Shown: positions 1 to 6,330, counted from the stretch's first letter. The stretch is DNA of 9,158 nt from Nitrospira defluvii (GCA_016199015.1 JACQHN010000282.1:1-9158); one strand, 5' to 3'. Notes: generated by a model from the sequence alone, not told the origin. Made by a program: numbers and translations.

Positions 1-54
1 CGCCATGGTCAGTTCATAGAGGTCGGTGAGGAGCGCGTCCGAGGTGAAGGTCAT
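1..54 (-). CDS. pncB: Nicotinate phosphoribosyltransferase, N-terminus only (partial)
   Basis: Only the first 18 codons are in the window; the gene runs off the left edge. The visible peptide begins MTFTSDALLTDLYELTMA, and the LLTDLYELTMA stretch is the characteristic N-terminal signature of nicotinate phosphoribosyltransferase. That enzyme joins nicotinate to PRPP, giving nicotinate mononucleotide in the cytoplasmic Preiss-Handler NAD salvage route. The start codon overlaps the stop of the upstream nicotinamidase in an ATGA, so translation is probably coupled. The preceding gene makes nicotinate, the substrate of this enzyme, which strongly supports the call despite the short fragment. Confidence 0.85.
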   Translation of the reverse strand, partial: MTFTSDALLTDLYELTMA

Positions 55-632
55 GCGGTCAATTGCTCCCAGCGAAGGGGGACGGCGCCTAGACGGGACA
101 TGTCTGTTTCCGCTTTCTGGCCGTCCTCCGGATGAAGGTTCACCGCCTGTACCGCATCGAGTAGCAGCCATACCCCATACCCGAGCAAGCGGGCATCCCG
201 CACGGTTTGGAGGACACAGTAGTCCGTGGCGAGTCCTCCGACAAACAATCGCGTGACGCCTCGGGATTGGAGATATTGGTGCAACGAAGTCTCTTGAAAG
301 CCGGAATAGGCCTCCCGTTCGGGATCGGTACCTTTGGAAATCACGATAGTCGATGGGGGCAGTTGGAGCGCTTCAGGAAATTGGGCGCCGGGCGTCTGTG
401 CGATGCAGTGTGCCGGCCACGACCCTCCCTGCTCGTGGAAGGAACAATGGTTGGACGGATGCCAGTCGCGGGTGGCGATGATGGGGAGACCTTTTGAATG
501 GAACAGCGCGCAATAGCGGGACAGCACGGGAATCACCGCTGCCCCATCCGGGACGGCCAGCGCCCCACCGGGTAGGAAGTCATACTGGACATCCACCACC
601 AGCAACGCATCACCTGGGCCAATGGATTCCAT
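51..632 (-). CDS. pncA: Nicotinamidase (pyrazinamidase family)
   Basis: A 193-residue protein of the isochorismatase-like hydrolase fold, normal length for PncA. It hydrolyses nicotinamide to nicotinate and ammonia, the first step of NAD salvage in the cytoplasm. The expected catalytic triad is visible: Asp14 in VDVQYDF, Lys100 in ISKGTDP, and the nucleophile Cys139 in GLATDYCV. The metal site is also present as Asp56 and His58 in TRDWHP, and His75 in GGSWPAHC. The ATG at 632 is the first usable start because an in-frame stop lies three codons upstream; its Shine-Dalgarno is poor. It follows the cytochrome gene by 38 nt and overlaps the pncB start by 4 nt. All key residues are intact, so an active enzyme is expected. 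Confidence 0.95.
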   Translation of the reverse strand: MESIGPGDALLVVDVQYDFLPGGALAVPDGAAVIPVLSRYCALFHSKGLPIIATRDWHPSNHCSFHEQGGSWPAHCIAQTPGAQFPEALQLPPSTIVISKGTDPEREAYSGFQETSLHQYLQSRGVTRLFVGGLATDYCVLQTVRDARLLGYGVWLLLDAVQAVNLHPEDGQKAETDMSRLGAVPLRWEQLTA

Positions 633-670
633 GAGCGTCTACCATCTGTCACGTTGGTTGACGGTCTTCT

Positions 671-1054
671 CTATCGCCCTTGTTGTTCGAGGAGACGGAT
701 GTAGGCGAGGGCGTCCTGCATCTCCGTCTCGGTCAGTATACCCTGCCATGAATGCATCGGGCTGAAGACGACGCCATGCTCGATCGTTCGGAGCAGTTCC
801 TCATCGGACTTGAGAATGGATGTAAATCGGTGGAAATTCGTCGGCGGCACCCGCAGGGCCGCGGCATCGGGGCCGTCGCCCCATCCGCTGGTGCCATGGC
901 AAGCGAGGCAATGGCGCTCGTAGACGGCCTTTCCCCTGGTGACATCCGCCGGAAAGTCTTGTGCGGCGGCGTGTCCGCAGGCCGCTGCCATGGCCGTAAC
1001 GAGGGCGGAAGCGAGGCAATACATGCGAGTGCCGGTGCCTGTAAAGGTTCGCAT
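671..1054 (-). CDS. Exported one-haem c-type cytochrome
   Basis: A 127-residue precursor. Residues 1-31 form a signal peptide (basic start, hydrophobic core, AHAAAQ cleavage region), so the protein should act in the periplasm. The mature part is a class I cytochrome c domain of about 90 residues: the haem is bound at Cys49-Leu-Ala-Cys52-His53, and Met100 in FSPMHSW is the likely second axial ligand. The GWGDGP and VPPTNFHRF stretches between them are typical of small electron-transfer cytochromes. The open frame extends upstream to 1147, but the ATG at 1054 is preferred: it has a strong GGAGGAG site 7 nt upstream, begins the signal peptide, and avoids overlapping the zinc-ribbon gene. Cys26 could suggest a lipoprotein, but the lipobox is poor. 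The redox partner cannot be named from sequence. Confidence 0.9.
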   Translation of the reverse strand: MRTFTGTGTRMYCLASALVTAMAAACGHAAAQDFPADVTRGKAVYERHCLACHGTSGWGDGPDAAALRVPPTNFHRFTSILKSDEELLRTIEHGVVFSPMHSWQGILTETEMQDALAYIRLLEQQGR

Positions 1055-1071
1055 GGGCCTGCTCCTCCCCC

Positions 1072-1236
1072 TCAGCTCTTCTTGGTCGTGTGGGCGATGA
1101 ACGTGGAAAAGTGTTGCTGCAGTTTTGTGCTGCCGCAGGTCGGACATTGGACCTCACCCTTCTCGTGTTGCTTCAACGTCACGACGATCAGGGATTCTTT
1201 TCCGCAGTCCAAACAGGTGTAGTCGTACATGGGCAT
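1072..1236 (-). CDS. FmdB-type small zinc-ribbon protein
   Basis: A 54-residue protein starting MPMYDYTCLDCGK, the usual opening of the FmdB/CxxC_CxxC_SSSS regulatory-protein family. Two CxxC pairs (Cys8/Cys11 and Cys31/Cys34 in CPTCGS) form a single zinc ribbon, followed by a conserved-looking LQQHFSTF segment and a basic end (TTKKS). The first ATG at 1236 is chosen over the one two codons later because the family begins MPxYxY; an AGG-containing site lies about 5 nt upstream. The gene sits 17 nt before the cytochrome c gene and 83 nt after lon, so it probably shares a transcript with the cytochrome. The molecular role is not established; members were first noted near amide-induced operons and are often called putative regulators. 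Confidence 0.88.
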   Translation of the reverse strand: MPMYDYTCLDCGKESLIVVTLKQHEKGEVQCPTCGSTKLQQHFSTFIAHTTKKS

Positions 1237-1261
1237 GAGAACCTCACTCAGAAAGTAAAAA

Positions 1262-1338
1262 GGAAAAAGTTAACAGTAAAAAGCACGAATAGATCGTCTG
1301 TACGGTTGCCTTGTTCCTTTTACCCGTTTACCTTTTCC
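1262..1338 (-). repeat. Imperfect inverted repeat / RNA hairpin spanning the lon stop codon
   Basis: On the minus-strand transcript, the arm at 1338-1316 (GGAAAAGGTAAACGGG then TAAAAGG) can pair with the arm at 1283-1262 (CTTTTTACTGTTAAC then TTTTTCC). By hand I count 21 pairs including G-U wobbles, with one mismatch and one bulged G; the loop is 32 nt. The lon TAA is inside the left arm. Further U-rich sequence follows, so it could attenuate transcription between lon and the zinc-ribbon gene or protect the lon mRNA 3' end. The long loop and AU-rich stem make it unlike a classic intrinsic terminator. The left arm has a near-tandem 8-9 nt pattern (GGTAAACG, GGTAAAAG). Confidence 0.5.
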
Positions 1339-3734
1339 GCCTCTTCTTCTCCTTCTCCCCAATTGGCGACAATCTGTGCCATCTCTTCCAGACGCGCGGC
1401 GGCTCGGCCGTAGATGCTGTCGGGAGGGAACGTCCCGTCCGACCCGCGTTCCCCGGCGGGAACGCCGGTAAGTAGTTCGAGCGCTTGCTCGATGGTGTCC
1501 ACGCCGTACACGGCAAACGTTCCCGCTTCCACTGCCTCCACCACCGTTCGGTTCAGGGCCAGATGTTTCACATTGCGCGAGGGGATCATGACCCCCTGTG
1601 TACCTGTCAGCCCGCGCCTCTTACACGACTCGAAGAATCCTTCGATCTTTTCGTTCACGCCGCCAATGGGCTGAATTTCACCGAGTTGGTTCACCGATCC
1701 GGTGACGGCGAGGGATTGTCGGACTGGAATGTCGGCCAGGCTGGAGAGCACGGCGGTCAATTCGGCGACCGCGGCGCTGTCGCCTTCCACTTCGGAATAG
1801 GTCTGCTCAAAGGTCAAGGTGGCACTGAGCGCGAATGGCTGTGCACCGGCGAATGTCCCTGCGAGAAATCCGGCCAGCGTCATGACCCCTTTGCTGTGAA
1901 TATGCCCGGCCAGTTCGGCCTCGCGTTGAATGTCGATGACGCCTTTGGTGCCGACATAGGTGCGGGCGGTAATCCTGGTGGGCCGGCCGAAGGAAAAATC
2001 GCCCAGCTGATAGACGGACAAGCCGTTCACCTGTCCGACGACGTCCCCCTGCACGTCGACCATCAGCGTGCCTTCGCGGATTTCATCCTGGATCCACTGC
2101 TCGGGTAAATCGACGCGATGACGCTGGTGCGCCAAGGCGGCTTCGACATCCGCGCGTGTGACGAAGGAATGGCCGCCTTTCTTGGCCCAATAACCGGCTT
2201 CCCGGATGAGGTCGCTGACCAAGCTGAAACGCAACGATAATCGATCGTGGCGGTCGGCGAAGCGAAATCCCTGACGAATGACTTCCGCCACGGCGTCGGC
2301 GCCGAAGTGTGGCAGCGATTCTTCCTGGCACAACTTTGCCACGAAGCGCGCATACTGCCGCTCCTGCCGTTCATCGTGCGGGACCTCCACATCGAAATCC
2401 GCCTTCACCTTGAAGAGTTTGGGGAAATCCTCTTCATAGGCCTGCAACAGGTGGTAAATGCCTGTCGTACCGACCAGGATCACTTTGACCGATACGGGAA
2501 TGGGCTCGGGCCTCAGACCGGCGGTCGCGAACCCGTAGAACTCTGCAGGGTCCTCGATGATGACGGCCCCGGTCTTGATGACGCGCTTCAAGGCGTCCCA
2601 GGAGAATGGCTGGTGGAGCACGTCTAGCGCCTGGAGAATCAGATAGCCGCCGCTGGCCTGCAGCATGGCGCCGGCTTTGATCTCGGTGAAGTCGGTATAC
2701 ATTACCCCAAGGTGGGCCCTGCGCTCGATCTTGCCGATGAGGTTGCCGTAGGTGGGATGGGATTCATCCACCACCGGCGCTCCGGCGGTGGCTTCATGGG
2801 CGACGATGAGGTTCACGGAGAATCGCGCCATGTCAGGGCGGCGCGCTTGCTCCAGTCCCGGGATGAGCGACATCGGACCGCTATGGGGCAGGAAGTCTTT
2901 ATACTGGTGAATGATGTCCTGTTGGACCCGCTGCAGGTAGGTGATCACAGACGGCAACGCCTGATAGGTTCGCTGGAGTGTCTCGTATGGCCCCTGCATG
3001 ACGTTGGCGACGATCTGATGGTCAAGGTGATGCAGAGCCTGTTCGGCTTCCCGTTCGAGCTCGTGCGTTCGGACGTGAAACTCGCGCAGGTCGCTTTCCA
3101 GCGACTGTCGGCGTGCGGTGAGGTCTTGTTGAACCGACTCGGAAAGTTCTTCCATCTCTTTCTCACTCATCGGGCGATCGTCTTTGAGCGGCGCCAGCCC
3201 GAAGCCTACCGGCGTTTCTTCGAATCCGAAGCCGCGCTCGTGGCAGAGTGCGGTGAGTTCATGGAACAGGGTCTTCTTCTTCCCTTCCGTGTCCTCGATG
3301 ATCTTCGCCTTGGCATCGAGATATTTCTTTCCTTCAAAGGCGGCGGGAATGTCTCGGCGAAGGCGTTCGACAAATGTGCCCATCTCTCGCTTGAAGGAGG
3401 CCCCTTGCCCGGCGGGAAACGAGAGGCAGAGGGGCCGTGAGGCATCCTGAAAGTTATTCACGTAACACCAGTCCGAAGGCGCAGGGGCGGCTTGTGCCAG
3501 CCGCTTCACCATCTGCCTGACAAGAGTGCCCTTGCCGGTCCCCACCGGCCCGGAAACGAAAATATTAAAACCGGCGCTCTTCATTTGAAGACCGAACTCC
3601 AAGGCCTCGACCGCCCGTTCTTGTCCGATGGTTTCGTCCAGAGGTTCGACCTCGCTCGTATCCTTGAACCCCAGGCGACTGGGGTCTACGGTCGGGGCGA
3701 GCAGGCTGGCCGGGAGTGTGTGTTTGTCCGACAT
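1320..3734 (-). CDS. ATP-dependent Lon-family protease (AAA_32/LonB-like type)
   Basis: An 804-residue cytoplasmic ATP-dependent serine protease of the group with an atypical AAA module and no classical Lon N-domain. Walker A is GPVGTGKGT at residues 62-70. Residues about 130-300 form a charged, coiled-coil-prone insertion. The Walker B region is near 360-373 (ASGGYLILQALDVL), with Gln368 where Asp is common in AAA proteins; some relatives may share this. A sensor-like VILVGTTG lies at 418-425. The C-terminal Lon proteolytic domain (about 555-760) carries the Ser-Lys dyad: Ser653 in EGDSAA and Lys696 in GGVNEKIEGFF. No signal peptide or membrane segment is evident, unlike archaeal LonB. A GGAG site lies about 9 nt before the ATG. 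The gene begins 11 nt after the hibernation-factor gene, so the two are almost certainly cotranscribed. Substrates are unknown; degradation of damaged or stress-related proteins is the likely role. Confidence 0.93.
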   Translation of the reverse strand: MSDKHTLPASLLAPTVDPSRLGFKDTSEVEPLDETIGQERAVEALEFGLQMKSAGFNIFVSGPVGTGKGTLVRQMVKRLAQAAPAPSDWCYVNNFQDASRPLCLSFPAGQGASFKREMGTFVERLRRDIPAAFEGKKYLDAKAKIIEDTEGKKKTLFHELTALCHERGFGFEETPVGFGLAPLKDDRPMSEKEMEELSESVQQDLTARRQSLESDLREFHVRTHELEREAEQALHHLDHQIVANVMQGPYETLQRTYQALPSVITYLQRVQQDIIHQYKDFLPHSGPMSLIPGLEQARRPDMARFSVNLIVAHEATAGAPVVDESHPTYGNLIGKIERRAHLGVMYTDFTEIKAGAMLQASGGYLILQALDVLHQPFSWDALKRVIKTGAVIIEDPAEFYGFATAGLRPEPIPVSVKVILVGTTGIYHLLQAYEEDFPKLFKVKADFDVEVPHDERQERQYARFVAKLCQEESLPHFGADAVAEVIRQGFRFADRHDRLSLRFSLVSDLIREAGYWAKKGGHSFVTRADVEAALAHQRHRVDLPEQWIQDEIREGTLMVDVQGDVVGQVNGLSVYQLGDFSFGRPTRITARTYVGTKGVIDIQREAELAGHIHSKGVMTLAGFLAGTFAGAQPFALSATLTFEQTYSEVEGDSAAVAELTAVLSSLADIPVRQSLAVTGSVNQLGEIQPIGGVNEKIEGFFESCKRRGLTGTQGVMIPSRNVKHLALNRTVVEAVEAGTFAVYGVDTIEQALELLTGVPAGERGSDGTFPPDSIYGRAAARLEEMAQIVANWGEGEEEAEKVNG

Positions 3735-3745
3735 CGCCTGGACTC

Positions 3746-4291
3746 CTACAGTTCCAGCGCATGGGGTGGTTGAACGATAGTGGCGTGAAGGCCCTTCTCG
3801 CCTGGCTCGGTCTCGAAGATCACCTCCAGTCCGTCTTCCAGTTCTTTGAAGGGGATGCCTTTGACTGAATTTTTGTGGAAATACACTTCCCCGCCGCCGT
3901 CTTTGAGGATGAAACCATATCCAAGTCCCGGGAAGACCTTGCTGACCACGCCACGGAGTGACGGGAGCGGTTCGGTCCGTACGACCTTGTCGGCGCGTTT
4001 TTCCCGGTACTTCCGCAGTTCGATCGCCACGGCGTCGAAGGCGGCTCGGATCGCTTCCTCGAAGGTCTTGTCCTCCTTGCGGGCGGTCATCGTATGGCGG
4101 GTCGGAACCGTGACGAGGACGAGCGCTTCTGCGACGTTGGCCTGCTTCTTATGATGCCGGTTCTTGGTGAGGGTGACGCGTCCATGAATGATGTCGTCAT
4201 GGCCGCGCTGCAGGAGGGCCATACGTTCTTCGATCTCGGTTTTCCAACGGGGGGTCATGGCGATGTTGCGGCTCTCAATTTCTAGGTTCAT
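3746..4291 (-). CDS. Ribosome hibernation factor (HPF/RaiA domain) fused to a cold-shock domain
   Basis: A 181-residue fusion. Residues 1-105 resemble the HPF/RaiA (sigma-54 modulation) domain, which binds the decoding region of the small subunit and helps keep ribosomes inactive. Visible support includes MNLEIESRNI, the basic TLTKNRHHKKQ stretch, and an amphipathic helix FEEAIRAAFDAVAIELRKYREK. Residues 112-175 form a cold-shock OB domain with an RNP1-like GLGYGFI (122-128) and an RNP2-like VYFHK (136-140). This replaces the dimerisation tail of long HPF proteins, so nucleic-acid binding rather than 100S dimer formation may be its extra function (inference). The frame is open up to 4438, but the ATG at 4291 has a strong GGGAGGA site and starts the conserved domain. 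It leads the run of minus-strand genes and lies 11 nt before lon. Confidence 0.92.
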   Translation of the reverse strand: MNLEIESRNIAMTPRWKTEIEERMALLQRGHDDIIHGRVTLTKNRHHKKQANVAEALVLVTVPTRHTMTARKEDKTFEEAIRAAFDAVAIELRKYREKRADKVVRTEPLPSLRGVVSKVFPGLGYGFILKDGGGEVYFHKNSVKGIPFKELEDGLEVIFETEPGEKGLHATIVQPPHALEL

Positions 4292-4342
4292 TCTTCCTCC
4301 CTTCGGCTCAGGCTGGAGATCGGCTGCACCATCTACACCAGC

Positions 4343-4356
4343 AAGGCACGTGCCTT
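4343..4356. promoter_or_regulatory. Perfect 14-bp palindrome upstream of the hibernation-factor gene
   Basis: AAGGCACGTGCCTT reads identically on both strands and lies about 52 nt upstream of the hibernation-factor start, in the 282-nt divergent spacer. Position and symmetry suit an operator for a dimeric regulator. I cannot name a regulator and did not find a convincing sigma-70 promoter around it. Chance occurrence remains possible in GC-rich DNA. Confidence 0.3.
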
Positions 4357-4573
4357 CGTCGAGGATGGGAAGTGGCAGGGCGGAGGGCGCCGAATCGAGT
4401 GAAAGTGGGGCGTTTGCCGGACCGGCCAAGAAGAACAATTTCTACCGGACTGGGCAGTGGTGCATTATTCCTCACTCGCCTGAGGCTGGCTGAAGCTCAA
4501 TGCGCCAGCTGGTGTTTCCCTGGCGGTGAAGAGTGGCGATTTTTTGGGAACATGTTTTGCCTGTAGGCTCAGT

Positions 4574-5659
4574 ATGCCGGTCCTGAAGAAATCTGCGCTC
4601 GAAGCCTATCTGAAAGCCCAGTTCGGTCCCACCACGACCTTAGTCGCCTATGGACCGATCGGCAAGGAAACCAGCGGCGCTCGGTACAAACAGTATGGGT
4701 ATGGCGCGCCGATCCGCCTAACCTTTCGTGTGGATGGTGCGACCCGGCAGGTGGTGCTGGGAACCATGAGCCCCGGTCCGTTCGGCCATGAACATCCGGC
4801 TGATCGCGCGCAGGCGATGCTCTGGGACTATGATTGTTATGGCCGCCTGCCGCGCCACATTGCTGCGCTGGATGTGGGGGCCTTTACCGACCGTGGTGCG
4901 TTGATGTCCGTGGCGGCGGCGAAAGAATTCTTTTTGCTCACGCAATGGTCTGAGGGCGCGACTTACCACAAAGATCTCGAACGACTCGCGGGAACGAGCA
5001 GGCCCACCGTGCTCGATCGGAAGCGGGTTGAGACGCTAGCCGGGTATCTGGCGACCATCCACCGGGTGAAGCATACAGACCCGCAGCTCTACCGTCGCCG
5101 CCTCCGGGAATTGCTGGGCCATGGGGAATGCATCATGGGGCTCACCGATAGTTACCCGGATCGCTTCGCCTTCATTTCTGACGATCTGCTGCAATCGATT
5201 GAAGTGGCCTGCAATGAATGGCGTTGGCGTCTGCGGGGCAAACATGCTCGCCTGTCCCAAGTGCATGGAGATTTTCATCCATGGAATGTATTGTTCCGCA
5301 GCGGGACAGACTTTTCCGTGCTCGACCGGTCACGCGGCGAGTGGGGAGAGCCGGCCGATGATGTCACCTCGATGTCGATCAACTATTTCTTTTTCTCGCT
5401 CTGCCGTCACGGCACCTTGAAGGGGCCGCTCGAAGTCCTGTTCCGTTCGTTTTGGGAGACGTACCTGACGCGTAGTCGCGATCGTGGGGTGCTGGACACG
5501 ACGGCGCCGTTCTTCGCCTTCCGAGGGTTGGTGCTCGCCAGTCCGCTGTGGTACCCCAAGCTGACCGTCGCCGTGCGGCGGAAAATATTCCGGTTTATCG
5601 AAAATGTGCTGGCGGTGGCACGGTTCGATCCGGCAGATGTGAACCGGTACTGCGAGTGA
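4574..5659 (+). CDS. APH-fold phosphotransferase (aminoglycoside/choline kinase-like)
   Basis: A 361-residue cytoplasmic protein with the protein-kinase-like APH fold. The catalytic loop is HGDFHPWN at 231-238 (Asp233 as base, Asn238 as Mg ligand), and the metal-binding Asp is Asp251 in SVLDRSRGEWGEPADDV, the equivalent of DFG. The usual acidic region after it is kept (Glu259-Pro260, Asp262-Asp263). The N-lobe nucleotide-binding Lys is not obvious. The family phosphorylates small-molecule hydroxyls (antibiotics, choline, sugars, homoserine); nothing here fixes the substrate, and a resistance role should not be assumed. The ATG at 4574 is preferred to a GTG at 4526 because the conserved-looking protein begins there; both have weak Shine-Dalgarno sequences. 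Next comes a P-loop kinase 143 nt downstream on the same strand; similar domain pairs are fused in other bacteria. Confidence 0.85.
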   Translation: MPVLKKSALEAYLKAQFGPTTTLVAYGPIGKETSGARYKQYGYGAPIRLTFRVDGATRQVVLGTMSPGPFGHEHPADRAQAMLWDYDCYGRLPRHIAALDVGAFTDRGALMSVAAAKEFFLLTQWSEGATYHKDLERLAGTSRPTVLDRKRVETLAGYLATIHRVKHTDPQLYRRRLRELLGHGECIMGLTDSYPDRFAFISDDLLQSIEVACNEWRWRLRGKHARLSQVHGDFHPWNVLFRSGTDFSVLDRSRGEWGEPADDVTSMSINYFFFSLCRHGTLKGPLEVLFRSFWETYLTRSRDRGVLDTTAPFFAFRGLVLASPLWYPKLTVAVRRKIFRFIENVLAVARFDPADVNRYCE

Positions 5660-5672
5660 AGTCATGATCTTG

Positions 5673-5782
5673 TGATTTGGTGATCTGGTGATTGCGTGAA
5701 CGCGCATGGAGGTCCTGATGTCATGAGTTCTTCAATTGACAGGTAGTGAGGCAAATCACACAATCACCAAATCACTAAGTCG
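5673..5782 (+). repeat. Imperfect inverted repeat with octamer-like units between the two kinases
   Basis: The left arm, 5673-5699, is matched by the reverse complement of the right arm, 5756-5782, at 22 of 27 positions by hand count; all five mismatches are transitions, so most would be G-U pairs on one RNA strand. The left arm is made of near-tandem units (TGGTGATC, TGGTGATT) that also occur in the complement of the right arm (TGGTGATT). The spacer is 56 nt. Related units continue up to about 5797, only a few nt before the downstream kinase start. The element fills most of the 143-nt gap. It could be a dispersed repeat of REP type, an mRNA processing or stability element, or a control on translation of the downstream gene. 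Confidence 0.65.
5723..5746 (+). CDS. Possible 7-codon leader ORF in the repeat loop (speculative)
   Basis: A perfect Shine-Dalgarno GGAGGT at 5708-5713 lies in the loop of the inverted repeat. It is followed 4 nt later by ATG TCA TGA (5718-5726) and 9 nt later by an overlapping ATG that reads MSSSIDR and stops at 5746. The real kinase gene downstream has no recognisable Shine-Dalgarno of its own. A translated leader affecting the hairpin is conceivable, but so short an ORF can easily arise by chance. Confidence 0.15.
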   Translation: MSSSIDR

Positions 5783-5802
5783 CCAAACCGCACGATCATC
5801 CA

Positions 5803-6330
5803 ATGAAACGCTCTGCCTTCGCGCTCTGGATCACCGGTCTCCCGGCTTCGGGAAAAAGCTCGATTGTGGCGCGGCTGAGGCCGAAGCTGGAAGCCCTCGA
5901 CCTGGGAGCGGAAGTGCTGGAGTCCGATGCCCTGCGCCGCATTCTCACGCCCTCTCCTACCTATTCGATTGAAGAACGAGATCTGTTTTACCGCGCCTTG
6001 GCATTCATGGGGTCGCGACTGTTGGCGCATGGCGTGAACGTGATCTTCGATGCCACGGCAAGCCGACGCGCTTACCGGGAATTCGCCAGGACGCTCATGC
6101 CGGATCTGCTGGAAGTGTCGATCGAATGTCCGCTGGAAGTCTGTATGCAGCGCGACAAAAAGGGCACCTATCGGCGAGGTCTGGAAGGCAAGTCTTCCAC
6201 GGTGCCGGGTCTGCAAGAACCCTACGAAGCGCCGCTCTCACCGGATTTGGCCATCGATACGACCAGGACATCACCGGACGTCGCAGCTGAACAGATCCTT
6301 GCGCTGATCCGATCTCGCCTTCGTGCGTGA
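5803..6330 (+). CDS. P-loop kinase resembling adenylylsulfate (APS) kinase
   Basis: A 175-residue cytoplasmic P-loop kinase. Walker A is GLPASGKSS at 12-20. The C-terminal half matches the APS-kinase pattern: an ECPLEVCMQRDKKGTY segment (108-123), then PGLQEPYEAPLSPDL (135-149) and a closing IDTT. Length is close to CysC. It departs from CysC in two motifs: DGDNxR is ESDALR (40-45), and the FISPxR segment with the active-site Ser is IFDATASRRAYR (81-92), closer to AAA_33-type small-molecule kinases. No ATP sulfurylase, PAPS reductase or sulfotransferase gene is in view, so I give no cysC symbol. Phosphorylation of another substrate is as likely as PAPS synthesis. The ATG at 5803 is the only start after the in-frame stop at 5776-5778, and no Shine-Dalgarno precedes it. 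It probably works with the upstream APH-fold protein. Confidence 0.85.
   Translation: MKRSAFALWITGLPASGKSSIVARLRPKLEALDLGAEVLESDALRRILTPSPTYSIEERDLFYRALAFMGSRLLAHGVNVIFDATASRRAYREFARTLMPDLLEVSIECPLEVCMQRDKKGTYRRGLEGKSSTVPGLQEPYEAPLSPDLAIDTTRTSPDVAAEQILALIRSRLRA

Noticed and set aside
1055..1147. N-terminal extension of the cytochrome to 1147
   Set aside because: It would overlap the zinc-ribbon gene and place residues before a clear signal peptide; the ATG at 1054 has a strong ribosome site.
1485..2108. A 207-codon plus-strand open frame opposite the Lon proteolytic domain
   Set aside because: It is the complement of the Ser-Lys dyad region of lon and a typical shadow frame.
2712..3440. A 242-codon plus-strand open frame antisense to lon
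   Set aside because: It lies wholly inside the well-supported protease gene. Its translation has no recognisable domain and is explained by GC-rich codon bias of the real frame.
4316..4401. A short protein-like plus-strand reading (IGCTIYTSKARAFVEDGKW) in the divergent spacer
   Set aside because: It has no start codon or ribosome site and ends at a TGA after under 40 codons. It might be a gene remnant, but I cannot support this from sequence alone.
4292..4438. N-terminal extension of the hibernation factor to the upstream ATG at 4438
   Set aside because: The extension is proline- and alanine-rich with no conserved character, and the ATG at 4291 has a strong Shine-Dalgarno and begins the HPF domain.
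4574..5659. Antibiotic-resistance aminoglycoside phosphotransferase
   Set aside because: Only the general APH fold motifs are visible, and there is no mobile element or resistance context, so a resistance label would overstate the evidence.
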